Assembly: GCF_904849725.1 (NCBI RefSeq)
Contig: NC_058522.1
Coordinates: 198,135,986-198,199,985 of the forward strand
Reading direction: 5' to 3'
From: Hordeum vulgare subsp. vulgare
Taxonomy: Eukaryota; Streptophyta; Magnoliopsida; Poales; Poaceae
Length of the DNA stretch: 64,000 bases
Part shown: one piece after another, positions 34,146 through 45,447 of the stretch
How the letters are laid out: each line of letters begins with the position of its first letter
Position numbering within the stretch: the first letter of the stretch is position 1
Position numbers and translations under genes: made by a program
The notes under the pieces: generated by a model
Database searches by the model: none
What the model saw: the letters and a program-made list of their open reading frames with translations, nothing else
Told to the model about the DNA's origin: nothing

Positions 34146-36798
34146 ATGTCTAGCCATGACAAAGCCGGGGGATCTGGTCGGCACGAAGAAGACCATTTTT
34201 AGGAACCAAATCATTATTTTTATTACCTGGATCAACGGGACATGCAGATCTAGCGTGATAGCAGTCGACGAGGCGAGGGAGAGCCTCCATTAATACCAGC
34301 TGACGTTGCCCCCGTCAAAGAAGCAAAAGCAGATGATATAATGGAGGAGGATGCTGATGACCCTAACGAGTATATCAATACTGGCTATGACGATGCTCGG
34401 GAGTATGACTCAGGCTATGAGCATGGAGATGACTTGATGATGCCTGAATTGCCGGAACCGCAACGTCCTAAGGGTGATTGCAAAAAGTATCTCTTCATGC
34501 GATCCTTGTAGGAGACGACTCCAGATCCTGCCTCTACCTAGCAAGAACAACACGGGGGCCTTCCATTGGTAATTAGGCCGAGATGCTGGGGGCGGTGGTT
34601 AGGGATGGTATGGCGGGCTCCCTACCGCCACTCGCGAAGAAGCAAAGGAGGAGACCGGAGAAGAAAGGATCTAAAGGCGCTAGAGCTGCTTCAAGCAGCC
34701 AACCGCCTCTAAAGCCTCAAGAGGTAGAAAAAATACCTGTCGTAGGTGCGGATTGTTTCGATGTCACTGGCAACCCGATCCTACCTTAGAAAGCACTAGA
34801 GAACATAAAAAAACAATGATCTAAGGAGACTTCATGATGATGTGCTGGCCATAGAGAGAAGACTTCTCAGCACAGAAAAACCAGGTTACTACATGCTTTA
34901 CCCGGCTCAGATTCCGGGTGCCATGTCAGACGTCGACAGATGGCCCGTGGATAAGTTTATCCTGCGATTTGACTACATCTACGACATGTTCCACATGACC
35001 ACGCTTCATTTTCAGTTCATCCGCTTGTATGCGATGTATCTCAACTACATCATCAGGCGCGAGAAAATAGAATATATCCGCATCGCGGAACCGTACTATA
35101 TGCATAACAACTTCTTGGCAGTTTGCAAAGAGCACCGTGACTATGCGAGGAAGTACATCAGCGATTTCATGATCGCTAATAAGGACAAGGAAATGATGCT
35201 CCGGCCTTACACTATTAGAAAAACGGTTATTAACAACGATATATGTGGTCGCTGAAGGTCCGATTGTGGTAGTTAAATATCATCAACGACCACAATCTGT
35301 TGGTCCGTCGTTAAAAGTATAACGAGCACATACATCTTGTGGTCGTTATTCTTGTAACGACAGGATGGTGTGCGGTTGTCCAACCAATGGAAATAACCAC
35401 CATAATTATAGCATTAACGACCATTTTTGTCATCGCTAATAATGTTATCATGCTGATCAAAGTATCATTGGTGACCACTCTCTTCACTCTTTTGATATCC
35501 TCCAGAACCACTTATATTTACACTAAGTTTGCATTCACTTTACGCAACATCCAACATTTCGATATTAACATCCACATTAATATAGAAGCAAAAGAATATG
35601 ATTTGAAATGATCATAGCCTTTTTATTAATACAAATAACAATATTCTGACACATATTAAAATATCCTTTAAGAAACATCATCTTGGCTTCCATGAGAACT
35701 ACCACACACAATACGCTTAATTTCTAACACTTCTTGCACCATGTCATCGAGCTTTTCTTCGAGAACTTGCAGTTTTTTTCTCTTCACTCGTGAGAAACCA
35801 TCACAAGTCCTTATCATCCTTCACCAATGATCACAATGCCTCGAGATGTTACTTTTACAGAGGACCATCCGTTCTATCAAAAACGTTACATATGAAGGAA
35901 CAAGTTTGCCCTTGAATTTTTCTATAGTCCTTATCCTTATGCGACAAAGACAAACTATTTTAAGCAAATGTTAATTGGAATGTTTCTTGTCTAATTTCAG
36001 TAAAATCTGAGTTATTTTATTTCTTGGGAAAAACTGAACATTTTTGGTTGTTGTTATGTACCCAACAAATTAACACCAAACATTATTATCGTCTACTTAA
36101 AATAACTACTACACTGCTCAAGATTAAGTGACGTACATACCTCCAAATAGCCTCTTGGATATTCTTCGTCACCTTGGAAGAGAAGATCATGAGCTTCTAA
36201 ATGGTGAGGATACGAAAACAGAGCATGCAAGGAGACATCAATTTTTTAGAAGTTTAAGCTTACTAGAAAACTTACAGTTATCTCGCCCTGGAGCATGGGA
36301 ACCGCACAATGGACCATGTAATGGGCGTCCACAATGGCAATTTGCGATCCTACCAAATTAAATCAAAAGAGAAAAAATTATAGATCAGGTATACATGACT
36401 ATATGTTCCATAAGACCAACTTCTCGTGCATCCAGCAATCGAACAGTAGTAAGGATGATGGATTCTACCTCATGCATACCATGATCGAGTACAGAAGGGA
36501 TAATCACCTTTGCATGACAGCTAATTCCGGCGGTGCCGAGATTGTCAACTGCGCCACAAGCATATGAACGACACCGAATCATTGAATCTGATCTGATTTT
36601 TATCACATACAGTTTGAACTTGCCCAAGTGATCATGAAGAAGGTCGTCGAACAAGGAGGGATGTTCTTCCATGGGCCAATGAGGAAGGAGAATGTCCGAG
36701 AACTGCTACGCGCTCAACGTTTGTATCTAAAGCCTTTCAACCAGCTCGGGTTATTCATCCCTGACTATGAAGATTGGGACGCCGATATGGAGGAGTGA
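34146..36798 (+). pseudogene. CACTA second ORF, Ulp1/C48-like protein (broken)
   Basis: From ATG 34146 (MSSHDKAGGSG) there is an acidic Asp/Glu/Tyr-rich N-terminus (NEYINTGYDDAREYDSGYEH near 34,370), with stops. Then comes an open part (34842-35255) with GYYMLYPAQIPGAM, DYIYDMFHMTTLHFQFIRLY and AEPYYMHNNFLAVCKEHRDY, which matches the N-terminal part of the Ulp1-like region in Triticeae CACTA proteins. A foreign segment breaks the gene at 35,210. The end resumes at about 36,362 with FSCIQQSNSSKDDGFYLMHT, then IEYRRDN and QVIMKKVVEQGGMFFHGPMR. The DCG of active C48 cysteine peptidases is DDG here, and the His/Asp part is displaced. So it looks like a protease-derived fold without catalysis. Its role in transposition is not known. 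Confidence 0.65.
35210..36361. mobile_element. Insertion in the second CACTA ORF, CACTATTAG end
   Basis: The left end is CACTATTAGAAAAACGG, followed by AACGACCA/GGTCGTT words like those in the element at 133-599. It breaks the Ulp1-like frame. The right end is not identifiable: no matching TIR is seen before the frame resumes near 36,362. The 35,600-36,361 part has no recognised content. The 3' limit given is where the host ORF restarts. Confidence 0.45.
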
Positions 36799-37016
36799 CT
36801 GATGATGACAATGTGTGTTTATAATTAGTACCACCGGCTTTCTATGAAAAAGCGTATACATCGGTCTAGTTAATTAGTTTGTGTATGAGCAACTTCGTTA
36901 TTTATGTTTACAGCTTGTATTCTGATAACTATGCCTCTTTGTGTTTCTCAAGTACATTATGTTGCATATTATATATCATTGTTAATCAACTTACGATGCA
37001 GGTACATAGATCGGAG

Positions 37017-37268
37017 ATGGCGAACTTCTACGCCGTATTCTTCGGGAGGGTTCCAAGAGTGTACGACCACTCGCCAGACGCTCAAACCTACGCGGAGAGG
37101 TACCCGGGCCCTAGCCATACAGGGTTCGATAGAAGAGCCAAAGCGGAAATGAGTTACTTGAGGTGGATGCTATGGCAAGAGACGGAGCGAAACCGGTGGC
37201 TCAAGAAGTACTGCATAGTCGCGCTCTTGCTCATGTTGATCGTTCTTCTCTCCTACATGATTGTTTAG
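37017..37268 (+). CDS. Small RNase H1-like (hybrid-binding) ORF with C-terminal membrane segment
   Basis: The 83-residue ORF begins MANFYAVFFGRVPRVYDH. FYAV..GR.P.VYD, then PG.SHTGF..RAKAE, fits the N-terminal hybrid-binding (viroplasmin-type) domain of RNase H1, which grips RNA/DNA hybrids. The last ~19 residues (65-83) are a strongly hydrophobic helix, VALLLMLIVLLSYMIV, that would anchor the protein in a membrane. There is no catalytic RNase H domain. I chose ATG 37017 because a splice-acceptor-like TTACGATGCAG lies just upstream and the domain starts right after it. An in-frame ATG at 36879 would add 46 hydrophobic residues of unlikely origin. It sits between the Ulp1-like ORF and the 3' subterminal array, so it is the last gene of the CACTA element. 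The domain assignment is by eye. A few conserved positions (Trp, Lys) are changed. Confidence 0.55.
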   Translation: MANFYAVFFGRVPRVYDHSPDAQTYAERYPGPSHTGFDRRAKAEMSYLRWMLWQETERNRWLKKYCIVALLLMLIVLLSYMIV

Positions 37269-37499
37269 ATAGGGATGATGAAACTTGTGGGTGTGCCATG
37301 ACTTGTGTGTATCACTATTTTCGAGATTTGATGATATTTGTGTTGGATAATGATGATGATGGTATAAATGACGAGACTAGTTTATGTGTATGATCTGATG
37401 AGAATAATGCATGTTTATTATGATATGATGAAACTACTATTTAGAGGATGCACAAATACGTAGAGGGGGCATAGATATGACGGGAATTAAATATTGAAA

Positions 37500-37698
37500 G
37501 CAGGAATATTAGCAGTAGCGCTAGCCTAGCATTAGCGCTTTATCTATTCCAACGCTACTGCTAACGTAGGTACGAGTAGTGCTTTAAATCCAGCGCTACT
37601 GCTAACAGGTTAGCTGTAATGCGTTAGTAGTAGCGCTGCCCCCAGCGCTACTAGTAAGGGTAAAATTACCGCTACTACTAGGCTTTCTCCTAGTAGTA
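37500..37698. repeat. 3' subterminal array and right TIR of the first CACTA element
   Basis: Alternating TAGCAGTAGCGCT and AGCGCTACTGCTAAC words run from 37,508 to 37,680. The terminal repeat GGCTTTCTCCTAGTAGTA ends at 37698, with A where CACTA elements normally have the final G of AGTG. Confidence 0.7.
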
Positions 37699-38128
37699 AT
37701 ACTAAGTATGGAAGTACATTCGGACGCTCTCCGCCACTACTAGGGATGCCGGACTTCTCTCGCCACTACTAGTATTGAAGCAATTTCGAACATCCTCCAT
37801 ACTGAGGTACTAAGAAAGAATGATAACGATGTGCTCAAGAATCCCCTTGATCTCAACTCCTCGATAATAGGAGGTACCAAGACAAAACTCCATCACATCG
37901 ACATCATATAGATTCCAAAATACCCGCATGATCCGATTTTTTTTTGAGTCAGAAGTGGAGTAAAATTAAAATTCTTACGTCAAGATTCCTCACCAGAGCA
38001 TAGAAGAGGAAAAAAAGAATCCTACTCTCTAATATATAACTAGACTCAAAGTAGTTTTTCACTAGACTCGACTCGGCAAAGTTCGATCAATCAAGGGGGA
38101 TCCTAGGTCGGTACTGCTGGATACCAAC
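37699..38128 (-). other. Internal remnant and minus-strand PBS of the long-LTR element
   Basis: At 38114-38127 the minus strand reads TTGGTATCCAGCAG. This follows the end of the right LTR copy (TTACA on the minus strand) and resembles a tRNA-Met primer-binding site. The rest (37,699-38,113) is AT-rich leader sequence without an ORF, cut off by the CACTA right end. Confidence 0.55.
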
Positions 38129-38129
38129 T

Positions 38130-41100
38130 TGTAACTCACAAGATGCGATTATATCTTTATTTTTTCGCAAGGCCTTAAAAAGGATAGAAGCGCATCTCGT
38201 TGTTTTGCAAGAATGGATATCGTTACAAGTACATGTACTTAAGAGATGAGTATATGGAATTGGCTTACACTCGCCACAACCTACATCAAATTCACATCAA
38301 TGCAACAACATAATCAATCATCATGAAGAAGAGCAGGGTCCGACTACAGACGAAAACGAATGATAAAAGAACGACGTCCATCCTTGTTATCCCAAGCTGC
38401 CGCACTAGAATCCATACTAGATTGATGATGAAGAAGAAGAAGAAATTCCAAATAGAACAATCATCACGCTCACGTCAGACTATTGCTTTACCTGTACCTG
38501 CAACTAGTGTTGTAGTAATCTATGAGCCATAGGGACTCATCAATCTCATTTCCAAAGGTATAAAGACTAGCAAAGCTTAATGGGTGAGGAATGGTTAAGT
38601 GGTGAGGCTGTTGCAGGCGACTAAGAATTATTTGGGTCACTAACTTACGAGTACAAGAATAAACGAGGGGGGTGATCTACGCATAGCGGACGTGACCTAC
38701 TGATGATCAAATGAATGATCCTAACCACCTGCTTACGTCAGACATAACCCCACCGTGTCCTCCATCAGAGAAGGAGCTCACGAAATAGACAGTCACGGTT
38801 TCGCACGTAGTTGGCATATTTTAACTAAGCTCACTTGAAGTTATCTAGAACCAGATGTGAAACAAAGTTTCCAAATTTCCAGATAACCGCGGGCAGGACT
38901 TTCCGAAAGATTTAACCCTGCAGGGGTGCTCCAACTATTCCATCACACATTACCACAAGTCTTATAGAAAGCCTCAATAATGAAACTCGTGATCTCCTCG
39001 GATTCGTTAGTGGAAAACCACAACTCTGAGATAACCCAAAGCATCACCGGAATCCCGAAGCACAAGATATTTCGTAAAAGGTAAAACAAATCCAGCAGGG
39101 CCGCCCGACGTGTCGACGAACCTGATAGAAGACCCGTATATCGTTCTCAAGGCACGACCGGATGAGCAGTACATACGGTGGCCAGATAGACACCCCCCGA
39201 GTTGCCTCGGGTGGCCCACGCAAGTGGTTCTGTTTTGCACCAATACTCATGAGGAGCACTGGCCCGGGGGTTGGTTAATTATCCATGGGGTTCGCAAATT
39301 CCCTATGCAATTTATTAGGTTGTTAGGAAAATGTAGTACCAAAGTTGGGCCTTGAGAGACCAGTTTTAATCTAAGACAAATTATCAAGGGGGTCCTCATA
39401 ACAACCCTGACCGTGTTAGGAACGCTCGATTGTGGAATATAACACCGGTAGGCAAAACTAAGGAGGCAAAGGTGGACCAAAACACCAGGATAGAAGGCCA
39501 AGCCTTCGAACTTTTACGAAGTATATAGGTGCATTAAATTAAGTAGCAATTATATGGTGATATAACAAACAACCCATGTTTTCATATGGAAGCAACTGCA
39601 CCTGCAACTAGCAACGCTATCCAATGGTTAAGCAGGCGGTAACATAGCCAATCAGTGGTTTTCTAGGTTGTAGAAAGGTTGAAGGTTTTCATGGCAATGT
39701 TGAGAGGCTGATATTTAAGAGGTGGTAGGTAGAGAGACATAACAAAAGAAACGAGACAACTAGCATGGCATTGATAGTAATGATATCTATGGAAATGGTC
39801 ATCTTGCAAGACATCCCACTTGGAAGAAGAATGAATCCATGAAGCAGACGAACCGACATAGTCGAACGGATTCTCACATTCCGACACGCTTGTGGAACTC
39901 TATCGAGAAGAAGCAAACCGGAAATAAGAATCAACATGCAATATTCACCATGGCACATGCATGATATGATGCACAACCTAATATGATGCATGACAATTTC
40001 AGTTATGCAAGCCATGGCATGGCAATTCACAACAATTAAACACTACACATTAAGTGAAGCTTAATATGCAACGATGTGCATATTGACGAAACTCCACATA
40101 CAAATTATTCAGTTGACTCCCATTTAGGTACACGGCAATATTAAATGTTGTTTAAACATGGCACAAGGTGAAGCACAAATAAACTACCTATCTAGGAAAT
40201 TTAAATGAGGTCGGAAACAACTAATAGCATCACCGAAATGACCCCATACGTTAATTAAGAAATCTATCCATATATGAACTACCATCTTTGAATGTTTGTT
40301 AACAAGAAGAATAAAGAGGTTCGCGTGATTCTACGCGTCATTCTAGTGAATTTACATATATATAGATCATTGCAAACGGAGCTACAGTTCAAAAGATATG
40401 ATCATCGCAAGATATGATGCGATGAATGCAATATGTATGCAAATGATGGCCACAACATCACAAACCATGAAGGCAACAAGATATAATGTAACTACACGAG
40501 ATTCTAAGCAAGTTTAATATATGACACATTCCAAATGGAGCAACGGTTGAATAATTACAAGCAAAACAAGAAATAGCTACAATCTGCCAAAAATAGCAAC
40601 ATGGCATTTTCTACACCCCAAAACAACAAGCAACATAATTCTAAAATACTCAGACAAGACATGTGTCACTAGTGGGCAAGATGCACAACGACACCCAACT
40701 AAATACAACTAACATGGAAGCATGCATCACTAGGGAAAGAACTCACAAAATGGCAAGTTGCACACAGTTTCAGACTAGTGAAAATAATTGTTTTGACAGT
40801 GCACTTTTTCAACCAGTTGGCATATTGACAGCAGTAAAACTATATGCTACAGGGGATCGATTGTTATGAAAATTAACAACATGCTAGACTAACTTAAGCA
40901 CTATAAATAACTGCATTGCACCAACCCCAAAGGGGTTGTAGATCACTAGAGAATATCATGGCAAGACAGCAACAAAACATTACAGATTCCAGACATAGAA
41001 ATATTTCAACATCTCAAATCACCACTATTTTCTAGCATGTTGGCATCACGAAAACAACACCTAAACTTGGATTTCTATAGCAACTAAAATTACGAGGGGC

Positions 41101-43131
41101 TAGCATACATGTCCAAGGTCATATCTCATGTTCACAAGTAGTTCATATCATGCACGCAATAAATCACTAAAATTAACAAAAGGGCAACATGGCAAAATAT
41201 CATGCACGCTAACTTGCTCAAAATACCAAACTAAATACACAGATAAATTCTATGGACTTTTCTACCCCGAAACATATATAATATGTGGGGTTATAAATAA
41301 AACTAATGCCACCACATATATGCGAGATTATGCCATAAATCCGACATAGCAAACTATTTATGCCACGCACATGCAAACAACAAGATGATTATTTTTACCA
41401 TGCTTGGAAATACGTTCCAAACAACATGAACATTTTACATACTAGGTTTTATCAATTCGGAAGCACGCTTAAATAGCTACGCAATAACACACTTAAATCA
41501 CGCCATGCAAATCTATGCAAACAGTAGCTTAAACAGTTTTAAATATGCATGCAAGTTGGAAAATATTAATCCACATGAAATTCTAGACATTTTTAATATA
41601 AAATTTAATCCGACCCGACGCACGGTTTAAAAGTTGTGGGCATTTTAAAATATGCATATAATCTAAAGTCAGAAAAATCCCTAGTAATTGAATAAATTCG
41701 TTGGCAGAAAAAATAAAACTACTGGGGCAAAACAACTATGCACAATTTACATATAATGTGTACATGACGGGGTTTAGAGGCCACTTGGGCGGGTGGGGAG
41801 TCGAAGCTGGGCCGGTTGAGGAGTTCGGCTGGGGCGCTGGGGACGGGCTGATGTGGACCGGAGATGGGCCGAGTGCTGGCCGCACTGGGCATGCTTAGCT
41901 GCTGGGCCTGGCCGGGCTTCTGGCCCACGCGGGTGACACGGGAGGCTTGCGAGCGAGCGATCTCCGCCCCATCCAGATTGGATCGAGCCGAGGCGCCGAC
42001 AGCGATAGTCTTAGGACCGGCGGGGAGGGGCCGCTGGCAGGTAGATACGACGGGGATCGGACCAGGAATGGCCGGAGGGCGGCAACAGCGTAGAGGGCGG
42101 CGACACGACTGGAGGACTGCGGGATCTGCTGCTTCTTGGGGAAAGCCGGTGGTTGGCAGCGCTCCGACGAGCGGAAGGGGCGGCCGACTACAACAGGGAC
42201 GGCAGGTGGGTGCACGAGCGGCGAGGCTTGGCCGGTGGTTCGGGGGCACCGATGGCCGCTGGCGAGGTGGCACGCGGTGGAGCTCGGGCATGGGGCTGCT
42301 GCGGCAACCATGGGAGGCCGGATTGCTTTGTGGTCACCTGGACATGTTCGGGTTGGCCGCGGATATGTCAGGTAGGTGGGATTTGGGGCAATTTTGGTCC
42401 ATTGAATGGGGATCCAATAGCCAAGATCTAACCCACAGATGGATTGTTGGGAGAGAGAAGAGGTGGAACTAGCAGGTGGGGTTTTCTAGGGGGTGGCCGC
42501 AAATTGGCTAGGGGGAAACCCTAGTGGAGTGAGAGAGCTCTCTCCATGGGGTGGTTCTTATATGGGGTTTGGTTTATGGTGGGATGGATCTCATCCGTCC
42601 GATCGCGATCCAACGACCACGAACGGAGGAAGTGGCTAGGTGGGTCTAGTGAGCTGTGTAGTTGGGCTATGTAGGGATGAGAGGGAAATGGCGTGGCCGG
42701 TGACACAAGTTTTAAAACTCCAAACGTTCGACAATTAAACCGACTATAGTGCCGCTATATAATAAACGATACGGGTATCAAACGAGCTCCGATTGTGACG
42801 AAATTTGGCACGCGGCCTACCTACATTAAAATAAGATCGCACGCCAAGTTTCAACCCAATCCGAGAATGTTTTGTACACACTTTTAAAAACAATATTTCA
42901 ATGATGCCGCGGGCGTGTGCGTGTATGGTCGGTCTCAAAACGGTCAACCACAAAAACAGAGAAAATCAACAACTAATAACGGATGCATGTTTTGAAAACC
43001 CGCGGCCATGGAGGGTCGATGCAATGCTCATGATGCGCATGATGCAATGATGAATGTAGAAATCAAATAAATCACATGATGACAATGGAATAAATGGGCA
43101 ATCTTATGGAGCGTCGGTCTCGGGCTGTGAC
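38130..43131 (-). repeat. Right copy of the long (about 5 kb) non-coding LTR
   Basis: On the minus strand it would start near 43,131 with the complement of GGGCTGTGAC and end at 38130 with TTACA, i.e. close to TG...CA. A primer-binding site follows at 38,127-38,114. The part 39,522-42,030 matches 2,903-4,988. It includes a GC-rich stretch (41,770-42,430) with long chance ORFs and otherwise no coding sequence. A 5-kb LTR is long but known among cereal elements. The family is not named. Confidence 0.6.
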
Positions 43132-43132
43132 C

Positions 43133-43432
43133 CATGACTAGACAGAAATTCCCATGTGTCCTCGCGAGCGCTTGCTTCATATAAGAGTACTTCCATCCCG
43201 TGCTTTGCTATGAAAAATATTGGGCTACCTTGTTGCACCTTTGTTACTATTATTTCTTGTCACTTGTTAAGAATTATATTGCTACAAAACTATCTACTAT
43301 TGTTACTCAGAACACTTGTCGAGCATACCTTGTTGAAAACCGCTTATCATTTCCTTCTTCTCCTCGTTGGGTTTAACACTTTTACTTATTGAAAGGACTA
43401 TGATTGATCCCCTATACTTGTGTGTCATCAGG
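43133..43432 (+). mobile_element. 3' end of a gypsy LTR (fragment)
   Basis: It ends with GATCCCCTATACTTGTGTGTCATCA. Its last ~70 bp are the inverted complement of 45,449-45,520. This LTR type is common in Triticeae gypsy (Athila-like) elements. The 5' part is missing. Confidence 0.6.
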
Positions 43433-43477
43433 GCCTAGTTTTAGTAGTGTTAGTTTTTGTTGCATCCACTTTGATGT

Positions 43478-44500
43478 CGTTACAAGACAATAGAAATCCT
43501 AGAGAGTGAGTTTTCTACATAAAAGGTGTATTTATCTAGGTTAGCATAAAGTTTGTCCATGCGAAGGATTTTTAATACTTCACTAACATGTTCCACGGGA
43601 TCTTCAAGGGTTTCACTAAACTCAACTATGTCATCAAAGTAAACTTCTACACTTTGGACAATTAATTTCCTAAGGACATGATGCATCAAACATATAAAAA
43701 GTACTAGATGCTTGTAATAAACCAAATGGCCTGACTAACCACTCAGAAATACACAAATTTTGGTTTGAAATACGTTTGAGAGAGGTTTTTCACTTGTCTC
43801 CTTCTTTCATGCAAATTTGATAGTAACCAGTTTGGAGATCAATTTTTTAAAAGATGGTGATACCATCTAATTAATCAAGAATATGATCTAGAAATAGGAT
43901 AGGGTGTTGATACCAAACGGTCATGTTGTTCATGGGACAACAATTGGAAGACATTCACCATGAACCATCCTTTTTGGGAAGAAGTATAACTGGAATGACA
44001 CATGGACTAAGGTGTGGTGTATGCACGAAATCTCGAGGAGGTGCTATACTTTCCTTTGAATCTCTTTGGTCTCCTCTTGGTTGACACGATAGGGTGATCT
44101 GTTGGGTAGTTTTGCTCCGGGGATAAGGTCAATGTTGTTTTAAATTGCCAGGAAAGGAGGAAGTCCTAGTGGTAGAACTTGTGGAAATACATCCATAAAT
44201 TCTTGAAATAGACTAGACAAAGCAAGAGGAAGATGAGTTGAAGTATTAGTGCAAACTTAGTCATCTTTAGACAAGAGTACAAAGTGACCAACGGTAGAAG
44301 GGCTCGCACCCACATCCCTGAAATCTATGTTGCTCGCAAATAGCACTATAACTCTCCTATCATCCATCATGGATTCACACTTATTTGACTTGTGGCGCTC
44401 ACTTTCTTGTAGCTGTCTATGTCATGACCCACCATTTCAGACATACGGTCTCCATGTGTTTCTAAGCCAATCCTTGGATCAAATTGTCAGCATACACGGT
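43478..44500 (-). pseudogene. Gypsy reverse transcriptase pseudogene, reversed
   Basis: The minus strand reads, from right to left, QEFMDVFPQ, then LIPGAKLPNRSPYR, VNQEETKEIQRKVQHLLE, a broken SPCVIPVILLPKKDGSW region, then SEWLVRPFGL and EVYFDDIVEFSETLEDPVEH (about 43,650-43,600). It ends with LRMDKLYANLDKYTF. This is gypsy RT with the YFDD catalytic motif kept. Stops and frame changes occur throughout, and several conserved residues are lost. It is a different, more decayed copy from the RT at 27,595 and lies on the opposite strand. Confidence 0.85.
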
Positions 44501-45447
44501 AACAATGTTGTATTGTAAACAAATTTGTTCCTTATTACATCGCATGATGCACAAAGCAAATAGTCTTATAGACTCTAGCTACTCGCTAGTCAAACAAATT
44601 GTCTTACAATAAGAAAACAAAGTTCACGACAAAGAGGAAATAAAAAAAATCAAAGTTAGACATTCTGGTAGCTCCATCAATACCATGGGGAAGCATGTCA
44701 AGTGGAGCCATGAAACCCTATGTAAGTATCTCCTCATAATAATCACCTTCAACATGATATGTGGCAGCCAATTTGTCGATACATTGAATGTATTGGCAAA
44801 TCTACAATTCAATGGAAATTCATGTTTACCTACATGCAATTTAGCTGGTGGAGCTCAAGGATCTTTGAGAAAATAAGTTTTCCCTATTTATCATAGTAGT
44901 GGTCTTCTCAAATACCTGGACTTACTACATTATGCAGTAGTCCTAGATAAATCTTATCTCCCAACCATCCAATGAAATTTGAGCATGTGGGTTCCTCCAT
45001 CCTGCAGTTGCCCCAAGCCATTCTCGAGAGACCCTCGTATATACACAGTTCTTTGAGATCAGGTTCATGCTCCCCTTTGGTTCAACCTAACAAGTTTTAT
45101 TGAATAGGTGATGATATCAAGATAACATTTCTCCTTTGAGTTTCTTAGAAGTTTTCTATAACCAGGAAACATCTAATCATGATTAGTTTTATATACTCTA
45201 TAGAAGTTTGTGTACTTTACCCGTGCTTTCCGATGTCACATTCCTCCTACTAAACTTCACTTGTGATTTAGATAGGTAGATAAAGAAAAGACTTTTGGGA
45301 AATAGTGGTGCTAGCCCTAAGGAAGATCCATTCAACCTACACACATACGTCTATTTGTCATGCCGGGAGGACTCCGGCAATGTATTTGGTCATTATAGAG
45401 CCCATATTATCCCATAGATACATATGTAAGCTACTCAACTTCGAACT
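44501..45447. other. Unassigned AT-rich repeat remnant
   Basis: There are no long ORFs and no recognised motif. It is probably the gag or leader part of the reversed gypsy element, but it is too decayed to read. Nothing else is visible. Confidence 0.4.

Larger units (their letters stand above)
23513..37698 (+). mobile_element. CACTA element or composite, 5' TIR missing, gypsy-interrupted
   Basis: It carries a TNP2-type transposase, DUF4216, an Ulp1-like ORF and a small RNase H1-like ORF, all on the plus strand. Subterminal arrays of AGCGCTACTACTAA-type words occur at both ends. The right TIR reads GGCTTTCTCCTAGTAGTA at 37681-37698, matching the reverse of CACTACTAGGAGAAAGCC except for the last base. 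The left TIR is absent because the sequence starts abruptly after the Sirevirus LTR. A third array in the middle (32,866-33,035) suggests two related elements may be joined. A gypsy insertion lies at 26,235-30,812 and another insertion at 35,210-36,361. Confidence 0.75.

Noticed and set aside
41719..42472. Overlapping long ORFs on both strands (up to 202 codons)
   Set aside because: This is the GC-rich part of a non-coding LTR; the same stretch in the left copy is open in different places, so there is no conserved frame.
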